Assembly: GCF_009668025.1 (NCBI RefSeq)
Contig: NZ_WJXZ01000006.1
Coordinates: forward strand, 1 to 64,000
Origin: Larkinella terrae
GTDB taxonomy: Bacteria; Bacteroidota; Bacteroidia; Cytophagales; Spirosomataceae
DNA length: 64,000 nucleotides
Direction: 5' to 3'
Positions 41,252 to 48,375 of the stretch are shown here, piece by piece. Position 1 is the first letter of the stretch. Every line of letters starts with the position of its first letter. A program made the translations under genes and the position numbers. Under the pieces are notes generated by a model that was not told the DNA's origin, ran no database searches, and saw nothing but the letters and a program-made list of their open reading frames with translations.

Positions 41252-41388
41252 AAACCCTCTACCGCCTTGAATTTGCCTTCTGCGCAATGGGATTCGTTGC
41301 CCTGCTGCTGCTCAGCCGCCTGTGGCCGCACCGCGAGAAGGAAACGAAAACGACCGGGTACACCGGGGAAAACGAAATGTGGGTATGA
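41248..41388 (+). CDS. small single-span membrane protein (46 aa)
   Basis: The hydrophobic segment FAFCAMGFVALLLLSRLW is followed by a charged tail (HREKETKTTGYT). It starts 4 nt after the 30-residue peptide and its stop is ATGA-coupled to the next gene. Function unknown. Confidence 0.6.
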   Translation: MKTLYRLEFAFCAMGFVALLLLSRLWPHREKETKTTGYTGENEMWV

Positions 41389-41753
41389 AAATGATCCTAT
41401 CCAAGGTTGCCGACTGGTTCTGGACGCTGCTCAATCACCGTCGCCTGATCAAGTTTTACAAGGCGGAATTGATGAAGCCCTATGAGGTTCGCATTCAGGA
41501 ACTTCAGCTTCGACACGACGAAATGATCATCAAGCACGACAGTCCAATTCTTCGAATCATGGCTGGCGGATTTATCAAGGCGATGAAGAACCTTCCTGCC
41601 GAGAACTACATGGTGCTGACTTTTGACGATGGTGTTGGATTTTACGATGTCACCGTTCAGCGAAAAATGGGCGAAACACCACTGGATCAGCTTACGGCGG
41701 CAAAGAAGCGAATTGCAGAATTGGAACGCCAGCTAAAAGCCACTGAGCCATGA
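41385..41753 (+). CDS. hypothetical protein (122 aa)
   Basis: An amphipathic N-terminus (MKMILSKVADWFWTLLNH) leads to a helical body and a C-terminal coiled coil (QLTAAKKRIAELERQLKAT). The frame is open upstream, but the ATG overlapping the previous stop is preferred. May associate with the membrane peptides beside it. Function unknown. Confidence 0.7.
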   Translation: MKMILSKVADWFWTLLNHRRLIKFYKAELMKPYEVRIQELQLRHDEMIIKHDSPILRIMAGGFIKAMKNLPAENYMVLTFDDGVGFYDVTVQRKMGETPLDQLTAAKKRIAELERQLKATEP

Positions 41754-41896
41754 ACGCCCTGCCGATCTGCGCCCTGCTGGCGGGGCTGGCCCTGCTGATC
41801 GCCTACCCGCAGGCATACGCGGTGGTGATGAGCGTGTCGGGGCTGGTGATGCTGTGGATTGTAGGGTGGGATAACTGTAAAGCAATGAAACGATGA
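41750..41896 (+). CDS. small two-span membrane protein (48 aa)
   Basis: Two hydrophobic helices (ICALLAGLALLIAYPQA and VVMSVSGLVMLWIVGW) end with a short basic tail. Both ends overlap neighbouring genes by 4 nt. The fourth membrane peptide in 0.8 kb; function unknown. Confidence 0.6.
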   Translation: MNALPICALLAGLALLIAYPQAYAVVMSVSGLVMLWIVGWDNCKAMKR

Positions 41897-42471
41897 AAAA
41901 AGGACGCAAGAAAACACCGGGGGCGCCCTATATCAAAACAGAGAAGGGATTTCCGTACTACTACGTCACCTACGCGCCGGGCAAACGAAAAACGCTTCAC
42001 CGGATGGTTTGGGAGCAGGCCAACGGCCCGGTGCCGGAAAATCACGTAATCCGTTTTCGGGATCAAGATACGCTGAACTGTGCGCTTGAAAACCTCGAAC
42101 TGATTCACCGGCGGGAAATCACCGGTCGAATCCGGAATTCAGAGCGCCAGTCAGAAGGAATGCGCCGAATGTACCAAACCCCGGAAGGGAAAGCCCTCAG
42201 CGCCCGCAAGGCAGAAAGATTACGGCAGCACTTCCAGGATGGCACTTTTCCACTCGAACAGCGATCCGCTAAAATCAGCGAAATGATCCGTACGGGCAAG
42301 ATGCGGAACCCATTCGTTGAACTGGATGACAATGTAGTTGCCTATCAGCTATTTCCCCATAAACCCGAAATGGCCGCTTTTGTCCTTGCGAATCACCCTG
42401 AATTAATTGCCGTTAAGCGCCAGCAAACACTTTTAAAACGAGCCCTAAAACAACATGAAAACGCTGATTGA
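41893..42471 (+). CDS. HNH-like protein with altered active site
   Basis: The segment LHRMVWEQANGPVPENHVIR...LNCALENLELI follows the phage HNH homing-endonuclease pattern (HRLVWE, NGPIPEG, HxDGDxxNN, IENL). The usual catalytic HHxDGD is replaced by RFRDQD, so at least one His is missing and catalysis is doubtful. Residues 75-135 are a basic, repeat-binding-like helical part. It may be a decayed homing endonuclease kept for DNA binding. Confidence 0.7.
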   Translation: MKKGRKKTPGAPYIKTEKGFPYYYVTYAPGKRKTLHRMVWEQANGPVPENHVIRFRDQDTLNCALENLELIHRREITGRIRNSERQSEGMRRMYQTPEGKALSARKAERLRQHFQDGTFPLEQRSAKISEMIRTGKMRNPFVELDDNVVAYQLFPHKPEMAAFVLANHPELIAVKRQQTLLKRALKQHENAD

Positions 42472-42895
42472 CACCACCCGCGATAAGCTTCGCAAACTGG
42501 CCGGACAAGATTATATCTTCCCTGATAACCGGGAAGGGCGGTTTATATCCTTTGACATTTCACCCAACGAAGATGTGACCTTTACCACCAGTGTGGGTAC
42601 TTACACCAAGCAGGTTAGCGAAGTTCCGTTTTTTATCGAACGCTTTCGAACCCCCAGCGGACTGCCCGCATTACCCGCAATCCAAGCGCTTGATCAAGCT
42701 AAACAGCAGGTTGACAATATGGTCCCGCTGGGGGAGCTGGCTGACATACTAATGGACAGTATCCGAAAGGTAAAAGGCAATAAAGAATACATTGAGCAGG
42801 CACGCGCCATTAATGATCAGGCCAAAACGCTGGTTGATATTGCCAAGGTGAGAGTTGAAGCCCTGAAAGTGGTCAGTCAGTTTCAAAGTCAATGA
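42455..42895 (+). CDS. hypothetical protein (146 aa)
   Basis: It overlaps the HNH-like gene by 17 nt. The N-terminus is beta-rich (GRFISFDISPNEDVTFTTSV), the C-terminus helical (AINDQAKTLVDIAKVRVEAL). Phage proteins of this plan are common in Bacteroidota, but the role is unknown. Confidence 0.7.
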   Translation: MKTLIDTTRDKLRKLAGQDYIFPDNREGRFISFDISPNEDVTFTTSVGTYTKQVSEVPFFIERFRTPSGLPALPAIQALDQAKQQVDNMVPLGELADILMDSIRKVKGNKEYIEQARAINDQAKTLVDIAKVRVEALKVVSQFQSQ

Positions 42896-43188
42896 CCAAG
42901 CGATCCCAACCGGCCCTGCCCGCCCCGCTCTGGTCCGACGAGCGACTGGAAGCCGCCAGCGCCTACCTGCAAAGCCAGTGGCGGTTCACTACCTGGCAAA
43001 GCTTCCTGGAAGCCCTGGCAGCGGCCCGCACCGAGAGCGACCTTCGGCGGATTCTGGTGGAGGTCAACCGCGACAAGCTGCCGGATGATGTGCATCCCGA
43101 CCGGGCGCGGTGCTACGTGATTGACCGGGCGAAGGAATTGGGCATTCGGCTGAGTAAGAGGGGCGGGTTTCGGTGGGTGGATGATTAA
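42892..43188 (+). CDS. hypothetical protein (98 aa)
   Basis: ATGA-coupled to the preceding gene. It is basic and helical (SFLEALAAARTESDLRRILV) and ends with RGGFRWVDD. Higher GC than the gene that follows. Function unknown. Confidence 0.7.
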   Translation: MTKRSQPALPAPLWSDERLEAASAYLQSQWRFTTWQSFLEALAAARTESDLRRILVEVNRDKLPDDVHPDRARCYVIDRAKELGIRLSKRGGFRWVDD

Positions 43189-43243
43189 AAAGTATTAGGT
43201 TAAGTATTTGAAAATGTGTATCTTATAGTAAAAAATAGTAACA
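43189..43243 (+). promoter_or_regulatory. AT-rich leader with two AAGTATT half-sites
   Basis: AAGTATT-N5-AAGTATTTG lies between two otherwise tightly packed genes. Each copy is half of the phage operator palindrome, but the second arm is missing, so binding is uncertain. TATCTTAT downstream is only a weak -7 match. Confidence 0.35.
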
Positions 43244-44299
43244 ATGAAACGGTTTGATGAGCGGCAGCACATGCTCTTAAAGTTGCTAAGCAAGTGTATT
43301 CTTGATGATCTGGTCATTTATGAGTCCGATCATCAAATGGATGATGAAACACCAGAAGCGTTCGAAGCTCGACTGATCCAACTTAGGGAATCAAAAGACC
43401 GGCAGGGGTTAGATGCTGAGTTAAAAAAAATCAAAGAACGGGAATCTTACCTGAACGAAATGCTTCGAGATGATCGGATTTTCTTCAAAAATTCTATATC
43501 AGACTGGATTGACGCAGTATCAGACGAAAACCCCGAATTTGAAAAAGGGTTTGACCGGATATTTACTACGTTTCGGCCAGTAGCATATTACCTGCCGGAG
43601 GCTACCATCAGCGTGATTAATGCCAATCCCAACCTGTACATTCGAAAGCTACACAGTTTGTTAAAGGACTTGCCAAATGAAACAGGCTTGCTGATCGTTC
43701 GACTGCCCGATAAAGAAGACTTTGATCTAATGTTTATCTACGATTTGACGCCCTATGGAATTTGTGGGTTGATACTCGGGAATAGCGCCAAATCAGGCAA
43801 AAAGGTTTACGTCTTAGACTCTTTTGCTGTCCCGATGAGTGCTATCAAAAATCCGGAGAAAGTCTGGCTGCCTTCAAAAAAGCCAAATCTGGCTGCGAAA
43901 TCAGACGCAGCTATTCGAGCAGGTCACGGTGTGCTCACCCTAACTATATTACTGTTCATCCATTTCTTCGAAGTGGAAAGAGTGATTGTTGTTCAACCCA
44001 ATGGCAACGATTCCCGATACAAAACGGTAGAGCTTAATGAACAGCGATATAGCTCAAATCTAACCTATCCTGTCAATATAATTGACGCCCATTGGTTTAC
44101 GACTATCATTCGGGATGATCCGTTTTTGGTATCGGGTCACTGGCGTCGCCAACCTTACGGCCCGGGTCGTAGCGACTTTAAAATGAAATACATCGGCACA
44201 TACCAGAAAAACGGCTACCATCGAAGGGCAAAACACGAATCTGAAACGGACGAAAAAATTTCAGATACACAAACTGACCCGGAGGTCGAAAAAGAATAA
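43244..44299 (+). CDS. AT-rich unknown cargo protein (351 aa)
   Basis: The longest unassigned gene of the second early region and AT-rich compared with its neighbours. The N-terminus is helical and charged (KELRES-like heptads), the middle beta-rich (ETGLLIVRLPDKEDFDLMFI, GKKVYVLDSFAVPM), and the C-terminus contains NIIDAHWFTTIIRDDPF. It has its own AT-rich leader. No family recognised; own promoter, odd composition and isolation suggest a moron carried by the prophage. Confidence 0.7.
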   Translation: MKRFDERQHMLLKLLSKCILDDLVIYESDHQMDDETPEAFEARLIQLRESKDRQGLDAELKKIKERESYLNEMLRDDRIFFKNSISDWIDAVSDENPEFEKGFDRIFTTFRPVAYYLPEATISVINANPNLYIRKLHSLLKDLPNETGLLIVRLPDKEDFDLMFIYDLTPYGICGLILGNSAKSGKKVYVLDSFAVPMSAIKNPEKVWLPSKKPNLAAKSDAAIRAGHGVLTLTILLFIHFFEVERVIVVQPNGNDSRYKTVELNEQRYSSNLTYPVNIIDAHWFTTIIRDDPFLVSGHWRRQPYGPGRSDFKMKYIGTYQKNGYHRRAKHESETDEKISDTQTDPEVEKE

Positions 44300-44359
44300 C
44301 CTAACCACCCCGCCCGCTGCCCCACGTGAGAGCCGGGGCTGGGCCTAACCAGAAGAGAG
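44300..44359 (+). promoter_or_regulatory. GC hairpin leader, CACGTG type
   Basis: GCCCC/GGGGC (44319-44323 with 44335-44339) encloses CACGTG and is flanked by CTAACC and GGCCTAACC, then AGAAGAGAG and the start codon. The CACGTG word also occurs in the loop of the final stem of the structured region before 39392. Confidence 0.4.
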
Positions 44360-44554
44360 ATGAAACAGCAATTCACGATCACGATTCCCGCGCTGAACCT
44401 AGCCAGATTGTTCACATTGGCGGGAAAGTACGAGCCAGTCGCAACACCGGTCGGCGGGACTAATATGGGGACCGTACAGGTAGCACTAAACTGCACCCCG
44501 CAGGAGTTATTCGATTTAGGTGGAAACATGATGAAACCATCGCCGTATCAATGA
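44360..44554 (+). CDS. hypothetical protein (64 aa)
   Basis: A short protein (MKQQFTITIPALNLARLF) with an AGAAGAGAG stretch immediately before the start that could bind the ribosome. The stop overlaps the RusA-like gene. Function unknown. Confidence 0.6.
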   Translation: MKQQFTITIPALNLARLFTLAGKYEPVATPVGGTNMGTVQVALNCTPQELFDLGGNMMKPSPYQ

Positions 44555-44904
44555 CCACCGAACTAACCATACTAGGCCACGTGCCGGGGATGAACACGCT
44601 TCTTCGCCTTCACTGGTCAGACCGGGCGGATATTCTCCGGAAATATCAGTGGGAACTGATGGCGCAGAAGCCGCCCCAACACCGCGGGAAAATCAAGGTT
44701 GATCTGTGGCGTCATAGCTGCGGTAGGGGGCCCGATCAGGACAACCTGGTATCGACCGCCAAAACATTGCTTGATGCGCTGAAAAAGAACAAAACCATCG
44801 TTGATGACAACCCGAGTATTCTGGTTGAACTCAACTGTCAGCACGTCAAGGTCAGCCGCAAGGTGCAGCCGTATTCTGTTCTCCGCATAACAGACATTGA
44901 ATAG
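44551..44904 (+). CDS. RusA-like Holliday junction resolvase
   Basis: The 117-residue protein has the RusA signature: Asp62 and Asp64 in GPDQDNLVSTAKTLLDAL, then TIVDDNPS with Asp85/86. These acidic residues bind the catalytic metal in RusA. It should cut four-way junctions in phage recombination. It lies downstream of the Rad52-like gene and directly before an HNH gene. Confidence 0.85.
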   Translation: MTTELTILGHVPGMNTLLRLHWSDRADILRKYQWELMAQKPPQHRGKIKVDLWRHSCGRGPDQDNLVSTAKTLLDALKKNKTIVDDNPSILVELNCQHVKVSRKVQPYSVLRITDIE

Positions 44905-44906
44905 CC

Positions 44907-45293
44907 ATGCCAACGAAGAAAGAACGCGAGATCATTTTTAACAAGTTCAACGGCAGGTGTGCATACTGCGGCTGTGAGCTGACAAAGGGCTGGCATGTCG
45001 ATGAACTAGAGCCCTGTATTCGGAATCATCGATGGGATCGCCAGAAACGAAAGTTTGTTCATGACGGTACGTATCAGCACCCAGAACGACTCAACATTGA
45101 TAACCAGATGCCAGCGTGTGCCAGTTGCAATATCAACAAGCACAGCGAGTCACTAGAAGGGTTTCGGCAGTTGATCGCTGGTTTCCTGAAATCGCTGAAC
45201 CGTGATTCCACGCAGTACAAGATCGCCAAACGCTACGGCTTTATTCAGGAGGTCGAAAAGCCGGTGGTGTTCTATTTCGAAACATTTAACTAA
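44907..45293 (+). CDS. HNH endonuclease
   Basis: GRCAYCG near the N-terminus and MPACASCNINKHSES near the C-terminus give four zinc-binding Cys. Between them HVDELEPC and HPERLNIDNQ lie where the catalytic residues of the HNH fold occur, although the first motif reads WHVDE rather than DHI. The 128 residues match phage HNH proteins, which often take part in packaging or DNA degradation. Here it lies in the early region, some 3.5 kb from the terminase. Confidence 0.8.
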   Translation: MPTKKEREIIFNKFNGRCAYCGCELTKGWHVDELEPCIRNHRWDRQKRKFVHDGTYQHPERLNIDNQMPACASCNINKHSESLEGFRQLIAGFLKSLNRDSTQYKIAKRYGFIQEVEKPVVFYFETFN

Positions 45294-45326
45294 CCGCCCG
45301 GAGCCGGGCCTAACGAAAGAGTGATT
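45294..45326 (+). promoter_or_regulatory. GC hairpin leader, TAACC type
   Basis: GCCCGG-AG-CCGGGC (45296-45309, perfect) is flanked by CTAACC and GGCCTAAC, then GAAAGAG before the start codon. It is the third member of the leader set. Confidence 0.45.
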
Positions 45327-45593
45327 ATGACCTCAAGAGATTTTTGTTTTTGGCTACAAGGCTTCTTTGAAATCAGCAATGTTGCTTACCTTGATGCAAG
45401 CCAAACTTCGGTAATTAAGAAGCATCTGGATTTGGTGTTCTACCACGAAATTGATCCTTCTTATTCCGACGATCCAAGGGTACAACAACAGATGAATCAG
45501 ATTCACAACGAACCGAAACCGCCAAAGCCGGTGCCATTTCATCCTTTTGCTGAGGGGGAACCATTTCCAGATAAACCAATCATGCGTTGCTAA
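45327..45593 (+). CDS. conserved small phage protein (88 aa)
   Basis: The N-terminus MTSRDFCFWLQGFFEISN and DASQTSVIKKHLDLVFYHEI resemble a short protein that recurs in many tailed phages; its function is not known. A GTG two codons upstream is in frame, but the ATG is preferred. The Pro-rich C-terminus appears lineage-specific. Confidence 0.7.
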   Translation: MTSRDFCFWLQGFFEISNVAYLDASQTSVIKKHLDLVFYHEIDPSYSDDPRVQQQMNQIHNEPKPPKPVPFHPFAEGEPFPDKPIMRC

Positions 45594-45595
45594 CC

Positions 45596-46036
45596 ATGAC
45601 CACCACCCCGCCCAAACTCCCGCCCGCCAAACGGGACACTTACGGACTGATCCTGCAAGGGCTGAAATTCGTCGCCATTGAACACTATGACCAGATGGGC
45701 GGATCAGGTAGCTTCCGTCAGGAGCAGAAGTTTCACCTGAATAAACTGATCGCACTCTTTGAAAAGGATCAGGCCAGCCTGTACCGGCTGATTCAGCAGC
45801 ACGGCGACGGCATGGAATTGAACGCGCCGTTTTACGATGCCATTGACCTGGTTCGGGAGATGATCGAAACGGCGGCATCACTCAGCCAGCAGCAGAACCC
45901 GGAAGGCGGCACCGTCGGCATCCCGCTCATGCGACAGATATTGGCCGAGATCCGGGCGGGCAACTTCGCTACGGTGGAGGAACTACCCGAAGGTGTGCAA
46001 TCAGTCAAACAACTAAACACCCCGGCGGGGGAATGA
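45596..46036 (+). CDS. hypothetical protein (146 aa)
   Basis: A Pro/Lys N-terminus (MTTTPPKLPPAKRDTYGL) precedes a helical body (IDLVREMIETAASLSQQQNP). A TTG three codons earlier is in frame. No family recognised. Confidence 0.7.
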   Translation: MTTTPPKLPPAKRDTYGLILQGLKFVAIEHYDQMGGSGSFRQEQKFHLNKLIALFEKDQASLYRLIQQHGDGMELNAPFYDAIDLVREMIETAASLSQQQNPEGGTVGIPLMRQILAEIRAGNFATVEELPEGVQSVKQLNTPAGE

Positions 46037-46040
46037 TACG

Positions 46041-46334
46041 ATGGAAAATACTGAGGCTATTATTGAATCCCCTGAGCCAATCCACAATTGGTTCGAGCTG
46101 ACCTACGCGCAGTACCTGACAATCCCCCGTTCTGTACTGCAATCCATGCCGGCCGAATGGCAGCACCGGTTTGTCGAGTGTCTTGAGCAGTTGGACGAGA
46201 CGATTGACTGGTACCCAAAACAGGGCCGGTATTGGGTATCCCTGAAAGACGACAAGGGGTGCTATGTGTCAGATCCGTTGATGGATTACGATCGTGGCAG
46301 AAGACGCATTGACTACCGTTCAGAGCAACAATAG
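46041..46334 (+). CDS. hypothetical protein (97 aa)
   Basis: An acidic protein with many Trp residues (QSMPAEWQHRFVECLEQL). It lies 4 nt after the previous stop and 2 nt before the next start. Function unknown. Confidence 0.7.
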   Translation: MENTEAIIESPEPIHNWFELTYAQYLTIPRSVLQSMPAEWQHRFVECLEQLDETIDWYPKQGRYWVSLKDDKGCYVSDPLMDYDRGRRRIDYRSEQQ

Positions 46335-46336
46335 CC

Positions 46337-46681
46337 ATGACCGACACCACCCAACCCACCCCCGCGCTGATCGCGCAGAAGGCAAAGAAGCCCGATCTCT
46401 TCATTGACATCGAACGCCCCAAGTTCGGGACTGAGAAGTATTCTGCATCCATCAGCATAGGTAACCTGCAAGGGAAAGGCGATACTCCAACGCTGGCTTT
46501 GAAAGACCTGAAAGCGAAGGCGAAGCAACTGATCAAGAAGCTGGAAAACATCGAACAGATGGAAATGTATCACCGTCAGGATGTGTTCGAGAGTAAGATG
46601 GTTCCGGGCTTTTACGGTACTAGCCATGCGATGTCTATCCAGACCAAGCGCAAGAAGTACGAACGTAAGCGACCGTTTTGA
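46337..46681 (+). CDS. hypothetical protein (114 aa)
   Basis: Starts MTDTTQPTPALIAQKAKK; the middle has a beta-hairpin-like block and LKAKAKQLIKKLENIEQMEM, and the C-terminus is basic (TKRKKYERKRPF). It could bind nucleic acid by its charge. No family recognised. Confidence 0.65.
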   Translation: MTDTTQPTPALIAQKAKKPDLFIDIERPKFGTEKYSASISIGNLQGKGDTPTLALKDLKAKAKQLIKKLENIEQMEMYHRQDVFESKMVPGFYGTSHAMSIQTKRKKYERKRPF

Positions 46682-46684
46682 GTT

Positions 46685-46750
46685 ATGCGGAAGCACATTT
46701 ACTGCCCCGGCGAAGTTCCGGAAGCGTTTGTTCAACTGGTAAACGAATAG
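46685..46750 (+). CDS. possible 21-residue peptide
   Basis: A short frame (MRKHIYCPGEVPEAFVQLVN) lies between two genes. The length is too small to separate from chance, though Cys and Pro content is protein-like. Confidence 0.25.
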   Translation: MRKHIYCPGEVPEAFVQLVNE

Positions 46751-46773
46751 AATCAAAATAAGCATCTACGAAA

Positions 46774-47019
46774 ATGGCAGACAGAACATCAGCAAGGTTA
46801 TTCGGCAAGATCTTCGGCTTACTTGCGAAAAACCCATCCGAGGAACACAAGGCGATTGCTAAAGAAGTGTTCGCAGAAACGGACAATTATGACTTTAGCA
46901 GCTACCAAATGGATGCCGATGATTCACTAATGGCTTTAGGCTTGGCAAGGCTTGGGGTTGATCCCGAATATCCAGAGGAAGGTGAAACGGTGTTGTACGG
47001 CGAACATAACGAACCATGA
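46774..47019 (+). CDS. hypothetical protein (81 aa)
   Basis: A helical acidic protein (SARLFGKIFGLLAKNPSEEH). The stop overlaps the next ATG by 4 nt. Function unknown. Confidence 0.65.
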   Translation: MADRTSARLFGKIFGLLAKNPSEEHKAIAKEVFAETDNYDFSSYQMDADDSLMALGLARLGVDPEYPEEGETVLYGEHNEP

Positions 47020-47357
47020 CTAATATCACCACCGACACCGAGCTGCGGGCGGCCGAGGACAGGCTGCGGGAGTTGACAAGCCTAATCGCCAAAAGGCCAT
47101 CGCCGGATATTTGGCCGGAAGGGGAATTCGTTCGCATGGTTGAAGAAAACAATGCGCTATTCAACGCGACGCAAGAGTATCGCAATCCGGTTCTGCACAA
47201 GCTGAGGGTTGCCAGTGTATTCGAAGTTTATATTGGTCAGGACAACAAGGCCGTGTTCGTGGAGATGTGCGATGAAAATTTCGCTGCAACCCTCACCGGC
47301 GACGAACTGCTGGCGCTGGCCGGGGAGCTGACAAATATTGCAGAACAAATGAAATGA
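47016..47357 (+). CDS. hypothetical protein (113 aa)
   Basis: A helical N-terminal half (ELRAAEDRLRELTSLIAKRP) and an acidic C-terminus with GDELLALAGELTNIAEQM. ATGA-coupled to the previous gene. No family recognised. Confidence 0.65.
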   Translation: MTNITTDTELRAAEDRLRELTSLIAKRPSPDIWPEGEFVRMVEENNALFNATQEYRNPVLHKLRVASVFEVYIGQDNKAVFVEMCDENFAATLTGDELLALAGELTNIAEQMK

Positions 47358-47358
47358 C

Positions 47359-47781
47359 ATGGAAAAAATAAAAGACGCTAATTTAATTTTTTTCACCTCA
47401 GGCGTGGTGGCCCTAATTGTCACATTGATTATCTGGATTTTCTACCTGCCCGAAAAGATTCAACAGTACGAAGAGGCAGAGAGCCGGGCAATATTAGCCA
47501 TTGAGTATCGGCAGATGCAACTAGACCCGCCGGTAAAGGTCCGGGGTCGACTTAACTTCGTCGCCAATAAGGTTCGACTAGGTAGATCATCAGTTGAGTT
47601 GCAGGATACCGTCAACGGCAAAATGGCACTTTACAACATGGACTCGGTGAAGGTTCAGATTAACCGTCACGATATTACGCTTTTCGATATGAAAAACCAG
47701 CGGATCATTTGGTCCGGCCTTCGGGATGGATTGCGCAACGTTCGCGTGGTTAATGGTGTTGACCTCGATTCGCTGCGATGA
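47359..47781 (+). CDS. single-span membrane protein (140 aa)
   Basis: A transmembrane helix (about 9-29) is followed by a beta-rich domain of about 100 residues rich in Arg and Val (KVRGRLNFVANKVRLGRSSV). The topology resembles small phage-encoded membrane-anchored domains. The 3' end overlaps the next gene by 4 nt. Function unknown. Confidence 0.7.
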   Translation: MEKIKDANLIFFTSGVVALIVTLIIWIFYLPEKIQQYEEAESRAILAIEYRQMQLDPPVKVRGRLNFVANKVRLGRSSVELQDTVNGKMALYNMDSVKVQINRHDITLFDMKNQRIIWSGLRDGLRNVRVVNGVDLDSLR

Positions 47782-48044
47782 ACCCGGTTGGCGGGCGGGA
47801 TGAAAACGGAATGAATGAAACCAACAAAGACATGAAACTATACTGTTACCGCCCAGGCGGACACGGCCAGTGGTCGTTTTTTGTAGTTGCCAGTAGCGAA
47901 GAAGAAGCCTTTGCGAAAGTGCAGGCGGAAGTGGACTGCCTTCGTTCCGAAATGCACAATTATGAGTGTCAAGGCTGGGACACTGATTATTATTCACTGG
48001 AAATCCTGGAGCCAGGAGAAGTCGCCACAAACGAAAACGATTAA
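47778..48044 (+). CDS. hypothetical protein (88 aa)
   Basis: The ATGA-coupled start gives MNPVGGRDENGMNETNK; later Met codons 12 and 19 are alternatives. The core contains LYCYRPGGHGQWSFFVVASS and an acidic tail. Function unknown. Confidence 0.6.
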   Translation: MNPVGGRDENGMNETNKDMKLYCYRPGGHGQWSFFVVASSEEEAFAKVQAEVDCLRSEMHNYECQGWDTDYYSLEILEPGEVATNEND

Positions 48045-48069
48045 TCAAACCATTTAAACCAAAACGACC

Positions 48070-48273
48070 ATGTATCTCTCCATTCACAAGAACGGCAACA
48101 GCCAGGGTATCAACAACGTCAAAACCATTCAGCACGAAAACAGCGTGCTCACCATCGTCATGCAGCCGGGTAACAGCATTCCCGACCTGTCCGCGTTCGG
48201 CACTGTGCTCTACAGCAACGGGGAAGGCGTGCAGATCAGCGCGGGGGAGGTGAGTGTACGGGTGGATGTGTGA
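48070..48273 (+). CDS. hypothetical protein (67 aa)
   Basis: A short beta-rich protein (MYLSIHKNGNSQGINNV). Last gene before the late promoter region; function unknown. Confidence 0.65.
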   Translation: MYLSIHKNGNSQGINNVKTIQHENSVLTIVMQPGNSIPDLSAFGTVLYSNGEGVQISAGEVSVRVDV

Positions 48274-48278
48274 AAATT

Positions 48279-48360
48279 CCAGTGCTGATCTGGTTAACAT
48301 AAAATGCGTTCCGTCTATATGATTTGCAGTTTTGATAGAGGTTATCTATATTAGCACTGG
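48279..48360. repeat. inverted repeat flanking the late promoter
   Basis: CCAGTGCT (48279-48286) is exactly complementary to AGCACTGG (48353-48360), with 10 of 11 bp matching if extended inward. The right arm overlaps the end of the -7 box, so a protein binding both arms could loop the promoter. Confidence 0.6.
48323..48354 (+). promoter_or_regulatory. late promoter before the terminase genes
   Basis: TTTG (48323-48326), 20 nt, then TATATTAG (48347-48354, 7 of 8 to TANNTTTG). Transcription would begin near 48361, shortly before the small-terminase start. It is placed in the only sizeable gap between early and late genes. Confidence 0.5.
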
Positions 48361-48375
48361 TAATTAACTGATTCA

